The position numbers and the translations under genes were made by a program. A DNA stretch of 64,000 bases, from the NCBI GenBank assembly GCA_943788445.1, contig CALSQH010000003.1:434001-498000 (forward strand), in the 5' to 3' direction. The first letter of the stretch is position 1, and the number at the start of each line of letters is the position of its first letter. The notes below the pieces were generated by a model. The model was not told the origin of the DNA, ran no database searches, and saw nothing but the letters and a program-made list of their open reading frames with translations. Source of the DNA: an uncultured Pseudomonadales bacterium (GTDB lineage: Bacteria > Pseudomonadota > Gammaproteobacteria > Pseudomonadales > Porticoccaceae). This document shows positions 38,090 through 48,695 of this stretch, piece by piece.

Positions 38090-38794
38090 CTAAAGCGCCA
38101 AAACACCTTTCACAAAGGGCAGCGTCAAACGGCGTTGCTCGCGCAGCGATACTGCATCCAACTTCTCCAGCGACTCCATAAGCACATGGGTATTGCGCGG
38201 CAATCGATGCAGTAAAAACAGCGCCACATCATCAGATAAATAAAGCCCTAAGCCGCTGGCCCGATGTTGCAGTAAGCGCCGCAGATCAGCGTCTTTGTAA
38301 TCGACCAACTGCAGAGAAATACCCGACTTTAAACGCGACAGTAAATCATTTAACACCACCTCTAATAAATCCGGCAATGTATGAGCCGTTATAATTAAGC
38401 GAGTGCCAGACTCATTACAGAGATTAAAGAAATTAAACAATGGCTCCTGCCATTCCTTACGGCCAGCAACTTCTTCCAAATCGTCGAGACAGACAATATC
38501 AGAGGATTCTAACCCCTGCAGAACCTGCTCCGCTGGGTAATCACGCAACTCTTTTAACGGTAAATATATAGCCGCACCACTGCCGGGGCGCAGCGAATGC
38601 TTTTGACAGAGTGCTTGCAGCAGGTGCGATAGACCGGTGCCTGTAGAGCCACATATATAAGCGTATTGCTTACCCTCATCCTGCAACAACATCTTAGCTA
38701 GATGCTGTGGTGTTCCATTCGGGGCATAAAAATTATCGAAGGTGGCCTGGTTGTCTAGCTTGATAGCTAAACTCAATTGCTGAAAGTTTTTCAC
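38090..38794 (-). CDS. hda: DnaA regulatory inactivator Hda
   Basis: 234 residues from a GTG start that overlaps the DUF2066 stop (GTGA). The clamp-binding motif QLSL is at residues 6-9, followed by a DnaA-like AAA+ domain. The P-loop reads GSTGTGLS, lacking the usual lysine; E. coli Hda also deviates there. Hda, with the beta clamp, promotes ATP hydrolysis on DnaA and so limits initiation. Confidence 0.92.
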   Translation of the reverse strand: MKNFQQLSLAIKLDNQATFDNFYAPNGTPQHLAKMLLQDEGKQYAYICGSTGTGLSHLLQALCQKHSLRPGSGAAIYLPLKELRDYPAEQVLQGLESSDIVCLDDLEEVAGRKEWQEPLFNFFNLCNESGTRLIITAHTLPDLLEVVLNDLLSRLKSGISLQLVDYKDADLRRLLQHRASGLGLYLSDDVALFLLHRLPRNTHVLMESLEKLDAVSLREQRRLTLPFVKGVLAL

Positions 38795-39855
38795 TTAGAG
38801 ATCCAATCAAATTCCAATTTTCCGCTGAAACGCGCCGCTTCTGAAGTCTGATTTGCAAGACGACCACTGCGCACCAACGCTGACTTGAGCAGATCAACAC
38901 CACCCTCTATATCCAGAGTTAAGAAAAGCTTATCGCCCTTAACTGCAAATACATTTAAAGACTGCACTAATTCCAATTTCTGAAGTTGCGAGAGCACTGC
39001 CTGATAATCGACATAGGAATCAACCTTATTAATCTGCACAACCAATTCACTGGTATCCGCCTGAGGTATATAAGTGAATTGTGCAGATAGGCTATCCACC
39101 CAATCATTGACTGCCTGCGAAACCAATAACTCGCTATTCTCAGCACGAACATCATTAAATCCGCGCAGACCAGCTGCGCGATACATCCACGAACCACGCG
39201 CCTCACCGGTTGTAGTCGTAAAGAAACGCAGCAACATCCAACCATCGGTAGCATAGCGCTGCGATGCAGCCTCAATGGCTTTTTCTTGCAGCCCCCAAGC
39301 CTCATTTACCGAGAGCGATAACTGATCTTCAAGATCAAAGGCCGGTAGCTTGTAGGGCATTCCGCGATTCTGCATAAGGCTATCAAACTGCTGAGTAAAT
39401 GCGGGCTGAGTTTGCTTGCTAACAAACTGACGACCGGTCTCAGGATCATCGCGCACAATCCAAATCAACAACTTAGGCCGATCAGAGGGCAACACTGGCA
39501 ACTGCCCCCAACGTATAAGATGATCAATCGCCTGACGAGAAAAACTTACCTGCAATCCTGTTTTCAGGCTATCGCCCTGTTCTCTAGGAAAACCTTTATA
39601 GCCTACCCCAGCAACGTAATTGTCGGTATTTGTAACCGCTTGCTGAATACCCGGCACTTGCATTATGTTGCTATTACCGGTTAATTTGATCAGCACCTGA
39701 GAAAGGGCATCACGCACACCCAATTTACGCGATTGCTCTGATTGGTCTGGCACAAAAACCAGTCCGCTGTAGAGCCCAGAGACTTCTTCAGCGGTCACTT
39801 CAGTCGGCACATAGATGCAAAATAGGGTAAAAACCAAAATTAATGTCCGTTTCAA
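38791..39855 (-). CDS. DUF2066 exported protein
   Basis: 354 residues from a TTG start with GGAGAAAAACCG upstream. A signal peptide (1-22, ending VTA) is followed by a domain with the family pattern [19 protein letters not shown]. The gene is regularly found between hda and purM in gammaproteobacteria. The function is unknown; an envelope location is inferred from the signal. Confidence 0.82.
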   Translation of the reverse strand: MKRTLILVFTLFCIYVPTEVTAEEVSGLYSGLVFVPDQSEQSRKLGVRDALSQVLIKLTGNSNIMQVPGIQQAVTNTDNYVAGVGYKGFPREQGDSLKTGLQVSFSRQAIDHLIRWGQLPVLPSDRPKLLIWIVRDDPETGRQFVSKQTQPAFTQQFDSLMQNRGMPYKLPAFDLEDQLSLSVNEAWGLQEKAIEAASQRYATDGWMLLRFFTTTTGEARGSWMYRAAGLRGFNDVRAENSELLVSQAVNDWVDSLSAQFTYIPQADTSELVVQINKVDSYVDYQAVLSQLQKLELVQSLNVFAVKGDKLFLTLDIEGGVDLLKSALVRSGRLANQTSEAARFSGKLEFDWISK

Positions 39856-39954
39856 CGGTTTTTCTCCAAAAAATTTGCAACATTATATCAGTGCTTGATG
39901 AAAAGTTGGCCCACTGCCTCTAAAATAGGCGGTCAACCACGGAAGCCAATTGCC

Positions 39955-41007
39955 ATGACAGAAAACACTAAATCATTAAGCTATAAAGATGCAGGCGTCG
40001 ATATCGATGCGGGCAACGCACTTATCGAAAAAATTAAAGGTGCCGCAAAACGCACACGTCGACCAGAAGTAATGGCTGGCTTGGGTGGCTTTGGCGCACT
40101 CTTTGAATTACCCACTGGCTACACACAGCCAGTACTGGTTTCCGGAACCGACGGTGTGGGCACTAAATTACGCCTCGCACTGGATCATGGCAAGCATGAC
40201 ACCGTGGGCATCGACCTAGTTGCCATGTGCGTCAACGATCTTATTGTCTGTGGTGCCGAGCCACTGTTCTTCCTCGACTACTACGCCACTGGCAAGCTAG
40301 ATATAGATACCGCCGCTGCGGTAGTCAACGGTATTGCCGATGGCTGCGAACTCTCTGGATGCTCCCTGATCGGCGGCGAGACCGCAGAGATGCCAGGCAT
40401 GTACGAAGGCGAAGACTATGATCTGGCGGGATTCTGTGTTGGTATTGCAGAGAAATCTGAGTTGATCGACGGCACTAAAGTTGCTGTTGGCGACAAGTTG
40501 ATCGGCCTCGCCTCAAGCGGCCCTCACTCCAACGGCTACTCATTGATCCGCAAAGTATTGGAAGTCACCGGCACAGATCCAGCAGTTGAACAGCTTGATG
40601 GCAAACCGCTTATCGACCTGCTGATGGAACCTACCCGCATCTACGTCAAGCCTCTGCTTGAGCTGATTAAAAACTCTCAGGTAAATGCACTGGCCCATAT
40701 TACCGGCGGCGGACTATTGGAAAATATTCCCCGCGTTTTACCGGATAATGCCAAAGCCGTTATCGACACTCAGGCATGGAAACGCCCAGTGGTATTTGAC
40801 TGGCTACAAAAAGGCGGCAATATTGACGAACACGAAATGCATCGCACCCTAAACTGTGGCGTTGGCATGGTCATCTGCGTACCCGCCGACAGAGCGCAAG
40901 AAGCGCTGGATATGTTAGCTGCCAGTGGTGAATCTGCCTTTGAATTGGGCAGTATCTCTGAACTGGCCGCAGGCGAAGAACAGGTGCAACTGGTTGGACT
41001 TAAATAA
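39955..41007 (+). CDS. purM: Phosphoribosylformylglycinamidine cyclo-ligase
   Basis: 350 residues from the ATG at 39955; upstream in-frame codons do not fit the family. The enzyme forms aminoimidazole ribotide with ATP, step five of purine synthesis. [15 protein letters not shown] opens it; [23 protein letters not shown] and [16 protein letters not shown] are the AIRS family motifs. purN follows with a one-base overlap. Confidence 0.97.
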   Translation: MTENTKSLSYKDAGVDIDAGNALIEKIKGAAKRTRRPEVMAGLGGFGALFELPTGYTQPVLVSGTDGVGTKLRLALDHGKHDTVGIDLVAMCVNDLIVCGAEPLFFLDYYATGKLDIDTAAAVVNGIADGCELSGCSLIGGETAEMPGMYEGEDYDLAGFCVGIAEKSELIDGTKVAVGDKLIGLASSGPHSNGYSLIRKVLEVTGTDPAVEQLDGKPLIDLLMEPTRIYVKPLLELIKNSQVNALAHITGGGLLENIPRVLPDNAKAVIDTQAWKRPVVFDWLQKGGNIDEHEMHRTLNCGVGMVICVPADRAQEALDMLAASGESAFELGSISELAAGEEQVQLVGLK

Positions 41008-41681
41008 TGACTGATAACTCGACGCGCAAGCGACGAATAGTGGTATTAATCTCTGGCGGCGGATCCAATTTGCAGTCATTTATTGATGCCTGCGTCGACG
41101 GCACATTAAATGCCGATGTGAAAGCTGTTATCAGTAACAAAGCCGGCGTTAAAGGTCTCGAACGAGCCGCTAACGTCGGCATTCCAAATATTACTCTCGA
41201 CCACAAAAGCTTCGAATCACGGGGTGAATTTGATCAGGCCCTCGGCGATGTGATCGAAAGCTTCTCGCCAGACCTGATTATTCTCGCTGGCTTTATGCGT
41301 ATCCTAACGCCACAATTTGTAAACCGCTTTCTCGGCCAACTGATGAATATCCACCCCTCACTGCTGCCAAAATATCCCGGACTGCACACCCACCAGCGCG
41401 CGATAGACGCCGGTGACCGTGAAGCCGGTGCGACCGTGCACTTTGTAACGCCAGAACTCGACGGCGGCCCCGCTATTGTTCAGGCGCAGGTGCCTGTATT
41501 AAAAAATGACAGCGCAGAAGCACTGGCAAGCCGAGTATTAGACTTTGAACACCAGATCTATCCATTGGCTGCCGAGTGGTTTTGTCAGGGACGTTTAGAA
41601 CTTAGAGATGGCGATGTTATTCTTGATAACGAATTACTGCCGGTAGAAGGTGTCAACCTTGAGATACGCGAAAAAACATAA
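41007..41681 (+). CDS. purN: Phosphoribosylglycinamide formyltransferase
   Basis: 224 residues. It transfers a formyl group from 10-formyl-tetrahydrofolate to GAR, step three of purine synthesis. The motifs VVLISGGGSNLQSFID (phosphate site), MNIHPSLLPKYPG (catalytic Asn and His) and HFVTPELDGGP (catalytic Asp) are clear. It is translated from the purM stop region (TAATG). Confidence 0.97.
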   Translation: MTDNSTRKRRIVVLISGGGSNLQSFIDACVDGTLNADVKAVISNKAGVKGLERAANVGIPNITLDHKSFESRGEFDQALGDVIESFSPDLIILAGFMRILTPQFVNRFLGQLMNIHPSLLPKYPGLHTHQRAIDAGDREAGATVHFVTPELDGGPAIVQAQVPVLKNDSAEALASRVLDFEHQIYPLAAEWFCQGRLELRDGDVILDNELLPVEGVNLEIREKT

Positions 41682-41745
41682 CATCGAACCATCTGCTATT
41701 TTGTTACTCTAACCAGTTTATAAAATTAATGCCGAGGTTGAAATA

Positions 41746-42558
41746 GTGATACTGTCCAGCACGCGCGCAACAACTCGCACTCTCCCTACTCTTAGCACGT
41801 CAAGCACGTACCTCATAAAACTACTTTCAATGATGCTGCTAACAATCGCTAGCCCCGCCTTTAGTCATACCGACAGCCAAACCCAATCACCGATCAATTT
41901 ATATCAAGCCAATTATGCCGCAACATTTAGTGGCTTGAATATTAATGCCGTGCAAAAACTCGAAGAAATCGAGCCGGGCATTTATCGCGAAAGTCTGGTG
42001 GCAAAAAATTTCATCGGCAAGATTCACGAACAGAGCACCTTTAGAGTAACCCCAGACCAGCAGCTCGTCCCAATCGAATACAACTATAAGCGATCTGTAC
42101 TCGGGCGTGATCGCACAGAAATTCAGAGTTTTGACTGGCAAAACAGCAAAGTGCAATATACAAAAAATGGCAAATCTAACGACAAATTAGAGCTCAAAAC
42201 TGGCTATCTCGACATGATCACCCACAGATTGCAATTGCGCCGCGACCTGAGTGCCGGCAAAGAAGTTTTTTCCTACCCTGTTATTTCTCGCGGCAAACTG
42301 AAACAATACGAATATAAAGTAGTATCTAAACAAATCTTAGATACCGCTATCGGTCCTTTAAACACCGTAAAAGTTGTTCGAGTCACCGACGAAGACAATA
42401 AAAAAATTAGCGTCTGGTTAGCCTGTGATTGGGAATACCTTATTGTTAGACTGGAGCAATCGAAAGGCAAAGATGGTCATCACCTTGCACTGCGCGATGG
42501 TGCAATTAATAATAAAAAAATAACACCACTAGAAAAAATAGACGAGAAGCAACTATGA
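41746..42558 (+). CDS. DUF3108 exported protein
   Basis: 270 residues from a GTG start with GAGG about 8 bases upstream. A long N-terminal region (1-40) ends in a signal-like stretch (LIKLLSMMLLTIASPAFS). The rest is beta-rich: YQANYAATFSGLNINAVQKLEE and YEYKVVSKQILDTAIGPLNTVKV resemble DUF3108, a lipocalin-like periplasmic family. It follows purN in Pseudomonas as well. Function unknown. Confidence 0.75.
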   Translation: MILSSTRATTRTLPTLSTSSTYLIKLLSMMLLTIASPAFSHTDSQTQSPINLYQANYAATFSGLNINAVQKLEEIEPGIYRESLVAKNFIGKIHEQSTFRVTPDQQLVPIEYNYKRSVLGRDRTEIQSFDWQNSKVQYTKNGKSNDKLELKTGYLDMITHRLQLRRDLSAGKEVFSYPVISRGKLKQYEYKVVSKQILDTAIGPLNTVKVVRVTDEDNKKISVWLACDWEYLIVRLEQSKGKDGHHLALRDGAINNKKITPLEKIDEKQL

Positions 42559-43409
42559 ATCGCCCCCGCAAACCCTCAGGCTCAAATCCCGCTCTTATAG
42601 TTGGCACATTAGCAGCCGTCGCTATTGTTGTTGGTATTGTCTACCAATCACAGTCGACACCGGATGAAGATCTAGAATTAATCGCCATCCCAGAACAGAA
42701 AGTCGAAACCGTGATTCAAGCACCAGTGGTGCCAGAAGCAGTTATCCCCAGCGCGCCAGAACCAGAACCAGAGCCAAAACCTGCGCCACAGCCAGAACAA
42801 AAACTGGTATCCAAACCACCACAGCTTCCCGGCCTAGATAACAGTGACGACTTTGTTCGCGATCGTTTATTGCTGATCAATGGCAAACCAGAATTTTCAA
42901 CATGGGTGAAAACTGACGACCTGATAAGACGCACCGCCAGCTATCTCGATGGCCTCTCGAATGGTGTAATGCTCTCCAAAGTATTTCCCCTGACTGCACC
43001 AGAGGGAAGATTTGCCATTCACAAAAGCGACGGCAGCATCTGGTTAAACGCGGGAAATTACGAACGCTATAAACGCAGTATCAATGCAATCGTCAATACA
43101 GACATGGCCTCGATAGCAAGGATGTTTCATTTCTCGCGACCATTATTAGAAACCGCGTTTTCAGAGATGGGTTACAACCCACGCCAAATGGACGGCATTA
43201 TTCTTCAAGCCATTGATGTGATTCTGGCAACACCGATAATTGTAGAGCCGATCAAACTAACCAGAGAATCCGTGGTTTACAAATTTGCCGACCCCGCCCT
43301 CGAAGCACTGCTGCCAATGCAAAAGCAACTGCTTAGAACCGGACCCAAAAATACCAAGCACCTGCAAAAACAAGCATTGGCGCTGCAACAGGCGCTACTG
43401 AACCCCTAA
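42555..43409 (+). CDS. DUF3014 membrane-anchored protein
   Basis: 284 residues. One membrane helix (about 13-30) is followed by a Pro/Glu repeat linker (about 55-90, runs of PEPEPEPKP) and a globular domain at about 95-284 (DDFVRDRLLLINGKPEFSTW). The linker suits a protein spanning the periplasm. Its ATG overlaps the DUF3108 stop by four bases, so the two are coupled; they may act together in the envelope. Confidence 0.75.
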   Translation: MNRPRKPSGSNPALIVGTLAAVAIVVGIVYQSQSTPDEDLELIAIPEQKVETVIQAPVVPEAVIPSAPEPEPEPKPAPQPEQKLVSKPPQLPGLDNSDDFVRDRLLLINGKPEFSTWVKTDDLIRRTASYLDGLSNGVMLSKVFPLTAPEGRFAIHKSDGSIWLNAGNYERYKRSINAIVNTDMASIARMFHFSRPLLETAFSEMGYNPRQMDGIILQAIDVILATPIIVEPIKLTRESVVYKFADPALEALLPMQKQLLRTGPKNTKHLQKQALALQQALLNP

Positions 43410-43437
43410 ACCGATAGCCTTAGGGAAAATTCAGCGC

Positions 43438-43472
43438 AAAAAAAACCTAGATAATTAATCTAGGTTTTTTTT
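43438..43472. terminator. Bidirectional intrinsic terminator
   Basis: An 8-bp stem acctagat/atctaggt with a 5-base loop is flanked by A8 and T8. It separates the convergent DUF3014 and dcd genes and serves both. Confidence 0.92.
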
Positions 43473-43501
43473 GTTTGGACACATGCAAAAGCAATGCCCC
43501 A

Positions 43502-44068
43502 TCAAGTCTTCGGCAATGTAACGCCCGTCTGTCCCTGATACTTACCACCACGATCAGCATAGGACGTGTCACAAACCTCATCGGACTCAAAGAACAACAT
43601 CTGAGCCACACCCTCGTTGGCATATATTTTAGCCGGAAGGTTTGTGGTGTTTGAGAATTCCAAGGTAACGTGACCTTCCCACTCAGGCTCAAGAGGTGTC
43701 ACATTAACAATAATGCCGCAGCGGGCATAAGTAGACTTACCCAAGCAAATCGTCAGCACCGAGCGCGGAATACGGAAGTACTCCACGGTTCGCGCCAGAG
43801 CAAAAGAGTTTGGTGGAATAATGCAGTAGTCACCGGTCATATCCACAAAAGAGTCATTATCAAAGTTCTTCGGATCCACCGTCTTCGAGTGAACATTGGT
43901 AAAAACCTTAAACTCATTGGCACAGCGAACATCGTAGCCATAGCTAGATGTACCGTAAGAAATCACCCGATCATCACCGGAGTAACGCACCTGCCCCGCC
44001 TCAAATGGTTCAATCATTTGCTGCTTCTCGGCCATACGGCGAATCCAGTGATCTGACTTAATGCTCAT
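43502..44068 (-). CDS. dcd: dCTP deaminase
   Basis: 188 residues. It deaminates dCTP to dUTP for thymidylate synthesis. Typical motifs are [47 protein letters not shown] and [18 protein letters not shown]. It neighbours mrp as in Pseudomonas. Confidence 0.96.
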   Translation of the reverse strand: MSIKSDHWIRRMAEKQQMIEPFEAGQVRYSGDDRVISYGTSSYGYDVRCANEFKVFTNVHSKTVDPKNFDNDSFVDMTGDYCIIPPNSFALARTVEYFRIPRSVLTICLGKSTYARCGIIVNVTPLEPEWEGHVTLEFSNTTNLPAKIYANEGVAQMLFFESDEVCDTSYADRGGKYQGQTGVTLPKT

Positions 44069-44204
44069 TGATTACTCTCTTTTTTAATTTGGTCGTGATG
44101 AGATTGCAGCGTGGGGCTGCGGCTCATTAAATTGCACCCCATAAAAAGCGCAGCCGGTATGATACCGATTTACGCGGGTTGGGCAAGGGGAAGTCTAGGA
44201 GGCC

Positions 44205-44326
44205 GTCATCCCAGCATAAGATCGTCATACTGGCGCAGGCCAGTATCTATTGATCTGTAGAGAGATCCCAGCCTACGCTGGGATGACGTTTCTTCGCTGG
44301 GATGACGTTCCTTCGTTGGGATAGCG
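44205..44326. repeat. Nested inverted and tandem repeats in the dcd-mrp gap
   Basis: gtcatcccagc (44205-44215) faces gctgggatgac (44277-44287). Between them lies a perfect hairpin, atactggc/gccagtat (44227-44246). A 19-base unit starting gctgggatgacgtt is then repeated in tandem at 44277-44295 and 44296-44314, with a third partial copy. No coding potential is seen in the 271-base gap. Confidence 0.8.
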
Positions 44327-44339
44327 GAGAAAAACAGAG

Positions 44340-45143
44340 CTACTCAAAAACAATTTCCGGCCCACTATCACTGCTATCACTCGCCAACTGCTCCAGCACT
44401 TTTACCGCAATATCACGATAACTCTGGGCAATCTTACCCTCTGGCTCAGCGGCAACCGAAGGCACCCCCTGATCACCGCGCTCGCGGATACTTCTATCCA
44501 GCGGCAGGCTTCCCAGCAGTTCAGTGCCGTACTGCTCAGCAACCGTCTCGCCGCCACCAGTGCCAAAAATTGAATCTTCATGGCCGCAGTTACTGCAGAT
44601 ATGCACAGCCATATTTTCAACAATACCCAGCACCGGGATTTTCACCTTGGTAAACATCTCGATACCTTTTCGGGCATCCAGCAACGCAATATCCTGAGGC
44701 GTAGTCACAATCACTGCGCCAGCCACTTCAGCCTTTTGCGCCAGCGTTAACTGAATATCACCGGTTCCCGGCGGCATATCCACCACCAGCACATCAAGCT
44801 CACCCCAGTTGGTCTGGGTCAGTATCTGTTGCAGCGCGCCACCGGCCATGGGCCCGCGCCATGCCATGGGTGTTTTATCGGTAACCAGATAGCCCATCGA
44901 CATGGTTTCCAGTCCGTGGGCGACAATCGGCATAAAGGATTTTCCATCCGGGGACTCCGGACGCTGACCCTCTGGCACCCCGAACATCATGGCCACGCTG
45001 GGGCCGTAGATATCAGCATCCAGCAAGCCGACCTTTTTACCTTCGGCCTGCAATGCCAGCGCGAGATTGGCCGCAGTTGTGGATTTACCTACGCCGCCTT
45101 TTCCCGAGGCCACTGCAATAATTTTTTTCACTTGATCCAACAC
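44340..45143 (-). CDS. Mrp/ApbC-type P-loop ATPase, short form
   Basis: 267 residues from a GTG with GGAG about 8 bases upstream. The deviant Walker A (SGKGGVGKSTTAANLALAL at about 13-31), VVDMPPGTGDIQLTL and the CxxC pair HICSNCGH mark an Fe-S cluster carrier of the Mrp/NBP35 family. It lacks the N-terminal MIP18-like domain of E. coli Mrp (about 100 residues), and none is encoded upstream. It is divergent from metG, as in E. coli. Confidence 0.93.
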   Translation of the reverse strand: MLDQVKKIIAVASGKGGVGKSTTAANLALALQAEGKKVGLLDADIYGPSVAMMFGVPEGQRPESPDGKSFMPIVAHGLETMSMGYLVTDKTPMAWRGPMAGGALQQILTQTNWGELDVLVVDMPPGTGDIQLTLAQKAEVAGAVIVTTPQDIALLDARKGIEMFTKVKIPVLGIVENMAVHICSNCGHEDSIFGTGGGETVAEQYGTELLGSLPLDRSIRERGDQGVPSVAAEPEGKIAQSYRDIAVKVLEQLASDSSDSGPEIVFE

Positions 45144-45234
45144 TAAATAACTCCAAATATATTCTTAACTGCCTGTTTTACGCCCGCTTAAACGGCTCAG
45201 GTCAATTGCCTATGAAAAGTTGGCGCAAAATCGC

Positions 45235-45240
45235 TATAAT
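45235..45240 (+). promoter_or_regulatory. -10 element (TATAAT) upstream of metG
   Basis: A perfect TATAAT lies 36 bases before the metG ATG. The best -35 at 17 bases (ATGAAA) is poor, so this is only a likely promoter. Confidence 0.4.
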
Positions 45241-45276
45241 CGCGCGCTATTAAAAGCCTTAACAAGAAACCTTACC

Positions 45277-47298
45277 ATGTCATCAAAACGTCAGATCCTG
45301 GTCACTAACGCTCTTCCCTATGCCAATGCAGCATTGCACCTTGGCCATGTTCTGGAATATACCCAAACCGATGTCTGGGTTCGCTTCCAGAGAATGCGCG
45401 GGCACGAATGTTACTACCTTTCTGCGGACGATGCTCATGGAACTGCGATTATGCTCAAGGCCGATGAGAAAGGCATTAGCGCCGAGCAGCATATTGCCGA
45501 TATGCGTGCGATCCACGAAGCCGACTTTAAAGACTTTCTGATCAGTGTGGACAATTACCACACCACCCACTCGGAAGAGAACCGCGAGTTCTCCGAGCTG
45601 ATTTACAATCGCTTAAATGCCAATGGCCATATCGCCAAGCGCGATATCACCCAGGCCTTTGATCCGGAGAAAAATCTGTTTTTGGCCGACCGCTATATCA
45701 AAGGCACCTGTCCAAAATGTAAAACCGACGATCAGTATGGCGATAACTGCGAAGCTTGCGGGGCAACCTATTCGCCCACCGACCTAATCAATCCAGTATC
45801 GGCTATCTCTGGGGCAACCCCCATCGAGAAAGAGTCGACCCACTATTTCTTTAAGCTGCCCGAGTTTACCCAGTTCCTTAAAGACTGGACGCGCAGTGGC
45901 GCAGTGCAGCCTGAAGTCGCCAACAAACTTGGCGAGTGGTTGGACAGCGGATTGCAGGAATGGGATATCAGCCGCGATGCACCCTACTTTGGTTTTGAAA
46001 TCCCCGATGCCCCGGGCAAATACTTCTATGTCTGGCTGGATGCGCCAATCGGCTATATGGCCAGCTTTAAAAATCTCTGCGATCGTCAGGGCATGGACTT
46101 TGACCACTACTGGAACAAAGACTCCACGACCGAGCTGTATCATTTTATCGGCAAGGATATTGTTAACTTCCACGCCCTGTTCTGGCCAGCCATGCTGAGC
46201 AGTGCCGAGTTCCGCACCCCAACTAAAATCTGCGTTCATGGTTTTGTAACCGTGAACGGCAAAAAGATGTCCAAGTCTCGCGGCACCTTTATTAATGCCC
46301 GCTGCTATCTGGACCATCTCAATCCGGAATACCTGCGTTATTACTACGCCTCGAAGCTTTCCGGCTCAGTCGAAGATATCGACCTCAACCTCGAAGACTT
46401 CCAGCAGAAGGTCAATAGCGACCTAGTCGGCAAGGTGGTAAATATCGCCAGCCGCTGTGCCAAGTTTATTGCCAATGGCAATGACGGTGTGCTCTCGGCG
46501 AATATTGAAAATCCGGAACTCTGGGCTCAGGTCAGTGGCGCGGCAGACAGCATTGCCGAGCACTATGAAAACCGCGACTTCAGTAAAGCGATTCGCGAAA
46601 TTATGGCGCAGGCCGATGCCGCCAATGAATATATTGCTGGCAAAGAACCTTGGAAACTCAACAAGCAGGATGGCAAGCAGCAGGAAGTGCAGGATATTTG
46701 CTCGCTGGGTATTAATCTGTTCCGCGTGATTCTTACGTACCTTAAACCTGTGTTACCAGCGATGACAGCCGCGGGTGAAGAGTTCTTAAATGATAGCCTT
46801 AACTGGGACAGCGTTCAGCAGCCATTGACTGACCATAAGATTAATAACTTTAAGCCACTGATGCAGCGCATTGAAAAGGATAAGGTCGACGCTATGGTTG
46901 AAGCCAGTAAAGAAGAAGCTGCTCTGGCAGCGGCTAAACCCCTCGAAGGGCCACTCGCCGACGATCCAATCGCCAGCGAGATTACCTTCGATGACTTTAT
47001 AAAAGTCGATCTGCGCGTAGCACTTATCGTTAAAGCCAACCATGTAGAGGGCGCAGAAAAACTGCTGCAACTGACATTGGATATTGGCGGCGAAACGCGC
47101 AATGTATTCTCTGGTATCAAGTCATCCTACAAGCCAGAAGATCTCGAGGGACGACTGACAGTAATGGTGGCTAACCTGGCACCGCGCAAAATGCGCTTTG
47201 GGCTGTCCGAAGGTATGGTGTTGGCGGCGGGAGATAACAAAGGTATCTACCTGCTTGAGCCACACAGTGGCGCGCAGCCGGGACAGAGAGTGACTTAA
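45277..47298 (+). CDS. metG: Methionyl-tRNA synthetase
   Basis: 673 residues from the ATG at 45277; the frame extends to 45220 but [24 protein letters not shown] is the family start. HLGH is the HIGH box and KMSKSRG the second class I signature. A zinc-binding insert ([20 protein letters not shown]) and a C-terminal tRNA-binding domain ([25 protein letters not shown]) are present, giving the dimeric E. coli type. Confidence 0.97.
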   Translation: MSSKRQILVTNALPYANAALHLGHVLEYTQTDVWVRFQRMRGHECYYLSADDAHGTAIMLKADEKGISAEQHIADMRAIHEADFKDFLISVDNYHTTHSEENREFSELIYNRLNANGHIAKRDITQAFDPEKNLFLADRYIKGTCPKCKTDDQYGDNCEACGATYSPTDLINPVSAISGATPIEKESTHYFFKLPEFTQFLKDWTRSGAVQPEVANKLGEWLDSGLQEWDISRDAPYFGFEIPDAPGKYFYVWLDAPIGYMASFKNLCDRQGMDFDHYWNKDSTTELYHFIGKDIVNFHALFWPAMLSSAEFRTPTKICVHGFVTVNGKKMSKSRGTFINARCYLDHLNPEYLRYYYASKLSGSVEDIDLNLEDFQQKVNSDLVGKVVNIASRCAKFIANGNDGVLSANIENPELWAQVSGAADSIAEHYENRDFSKAIREIMAQADAANEYIAGKEPWKLNKQDGKQQEVQDICSLGINLFRVILTYLKPVLPAMTAAGEEFLNDSLNWDSVQQPLTDHKINNFKPLMQRIEKDKVDAMVEASKEEAALAAAKPLEGPLADDPIASEITFDDFIKVDLRVALIVKANHVEGAEKLLQLTLDIGGETRNVFSGIKSSYKPEDLEGRLTVMVANLAPRKMRFGLSEGMVLAAGDNKGIYLLEPHSGAQPGQRVT

Positions 47299-47489
47299 TT
47301 AAAGAATAAAAAGAGTAAATTGCGCGCAAGCTCTTAATTAAGATGTACCTAGTTAAGACCTGCTAGGTTAAGACTTTCGACAATGTTGCTTATTACTAAA
47401 AGAACTAAAAACACGCTCTATATATGTTGAATAGAACTAGTTGATTCCACGATAATAGAGCCCTTCAACCCTTTACACGTGTACAGAAC

Positions 47490-48065
47490 ATGCAAGAATT
47501 TGCAGTTATTCTGGTCAGCTCCATTCTGATCAACAACTACGTACTGGTACAGTTCCTCGGACTGTGCCCATTTATGGGTGTCTCCAACAAACTCGAATCA
47601 GCGATCGGTATGGCCGCGGCCACCACCTTTGTACTGACCCTGACCGCCATGGCCAGCTACATCGTCAATGCAATGGTACTCGAGCCACTGGGTCTGATCT
47701 ATCTGCGCACCATCGCCTTTATTCTGGTAATTGCCGCGGTTGTGCAGTTCACCAAAATGTTTATCGAAAAGACCAGCCCGCTGCTGTATCGCGTGCTCGG
47801 TGTATTCTTACCGCTGATTACCACCAACTGTGCAGTACTCGGCGTAGCACTTCAGAACACCTCGAAAGACCTTAACTTTGTAGAGTCATCGCTATATGGC
47901 TTTGGCGCCGGCGCCGGTTTTTCACTGGTACTGATATTTTTCTCGGCAATGCGTGAGCGTCTCGCCTCTGCAGATGTCCCGGTTTCGTTTCGCGGTGCGG
48001 CCATTGCAATGATCACCGCAGGACTGATGTCACTGGCCTTTATGGGATTCAGTGGACTCGTTTAA
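47490..48065 (+). CDS. rnfA: Rnf electron-transport complex subunit RnfA
   Basis: 191 residues, six membrane helices, starting with the family phrase [19 protein letters not shown]; a conserved Cys lies in VQFLGLCPF and another in TTNCAVLG. The Rnf/Rsx complex passes electrons between NADH and ferredoxin, coupled to ion movement, in the inner membrane. In E. coli it also resets SoxR. First gene of a six-gene operon with tight junctions. Confidence 0.96.
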   Translation: MQEFAVILVSSILINNYVLVQFLGLCPFMGVSNKLESAIGMAAATTFVLTLTAMASYIVNAMVLEPLGLIYLRTIAFILVIAAVVQFTKMFIEKTSPLLYRVLGVFLPLITTNCAVLGVALQNTSKDLNFVESSLYGFGAGAGFSLVLIFFSAMRERLASADVPVSFRGAAIAMITAGLMSLAFMGFSGLV

Positions 48066-48695
48066 ATGATCGAATTAATCAGCCAAAACCCAATACTTGC
48101 CGCACTGGTCGCACTTGTAGGACTAGCCATCTTATTTGGTGCCCTGCTTGGATTCGCCGCGGAAAAATTTAAAGTCGAAGGCGACCCGATTGTCGAACAG
48201 CTCGACGAACTACTGCCCCAGACTCAATGTGGACAATGTGGTTTTCCCGGCTGTCGCCCCTATGCAGAATCTATCGCCAATGGCGACGAGATCAATAAAT
48301 GTCCTCCCGGCGGACAGGCGACAATTAATGCTATCGCCAACCTGCTCGATGTTCCCGCACCAGAGCTGGATGCCGAACACGGTGAAGAGAGCGAAGTAAA
48401 AACCGTTGCCTATATTCGCGAAGACGAATGTATCGGCTGCACCAAATGTATTCAGGCCTGCCCAGTAGACGCGATTCTCGGCGCAGCAAAATTAATGCAC
48501 ACGGTGATTGCCGACGAATGTACTGGCTGCGACCTCTGTGTTGAGCCCTGCCCGGTAGACTGTATTGATATGTTGCCCGTCGAAGAAACCATTGCCGACT
48601 GGCGCTGGTCGATTCCCGACCAACCCGGACAGCTAATCGCCACCGACAAGCGCGGCGAACTAGCCAGCCAACCAAACAGTGAGGATGCCGCATGA
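48066..48695 (+). CDS. rnfB: Rnf complex iron-sulfur subunit RnfB
   Basis: 209 residues. One N-terminal membrane helix (about 10-28), then a 4Fe-4S motif CGQCGFPGC and two ferredoxin-type clusters, [12 protein letters not shown] and [12 protein letters not shown]. It carries electrons between ferredoxin and the membrane subunits. It starts directly after the rnfA stop. Confidence 0.97.
   Translation: MIELISQNPILAALVALVGLAILFGALLGFAAEKFKVEGDPIVEQLDELLPQTQCGQCGFPGCRPYAESIANGDEINKCPPGGQATINAIANLLDVPAPELDAEHGEESEVKTVAYIREDECIGCTKCIQACPVDAILGAAKLMHTVIADECTGCDLCVEPCPVDCIDMLPVEETIADWRWSIPDQPGQLIATDKRGELASQPNSEDAA

Noticed and set aside
47299..47489. Small RNA or gene in the metG-rnfA gap
   Set aside because: No hairpin with a T-run and no open frame with a start site was found; it is probably only the rnf promoter region.
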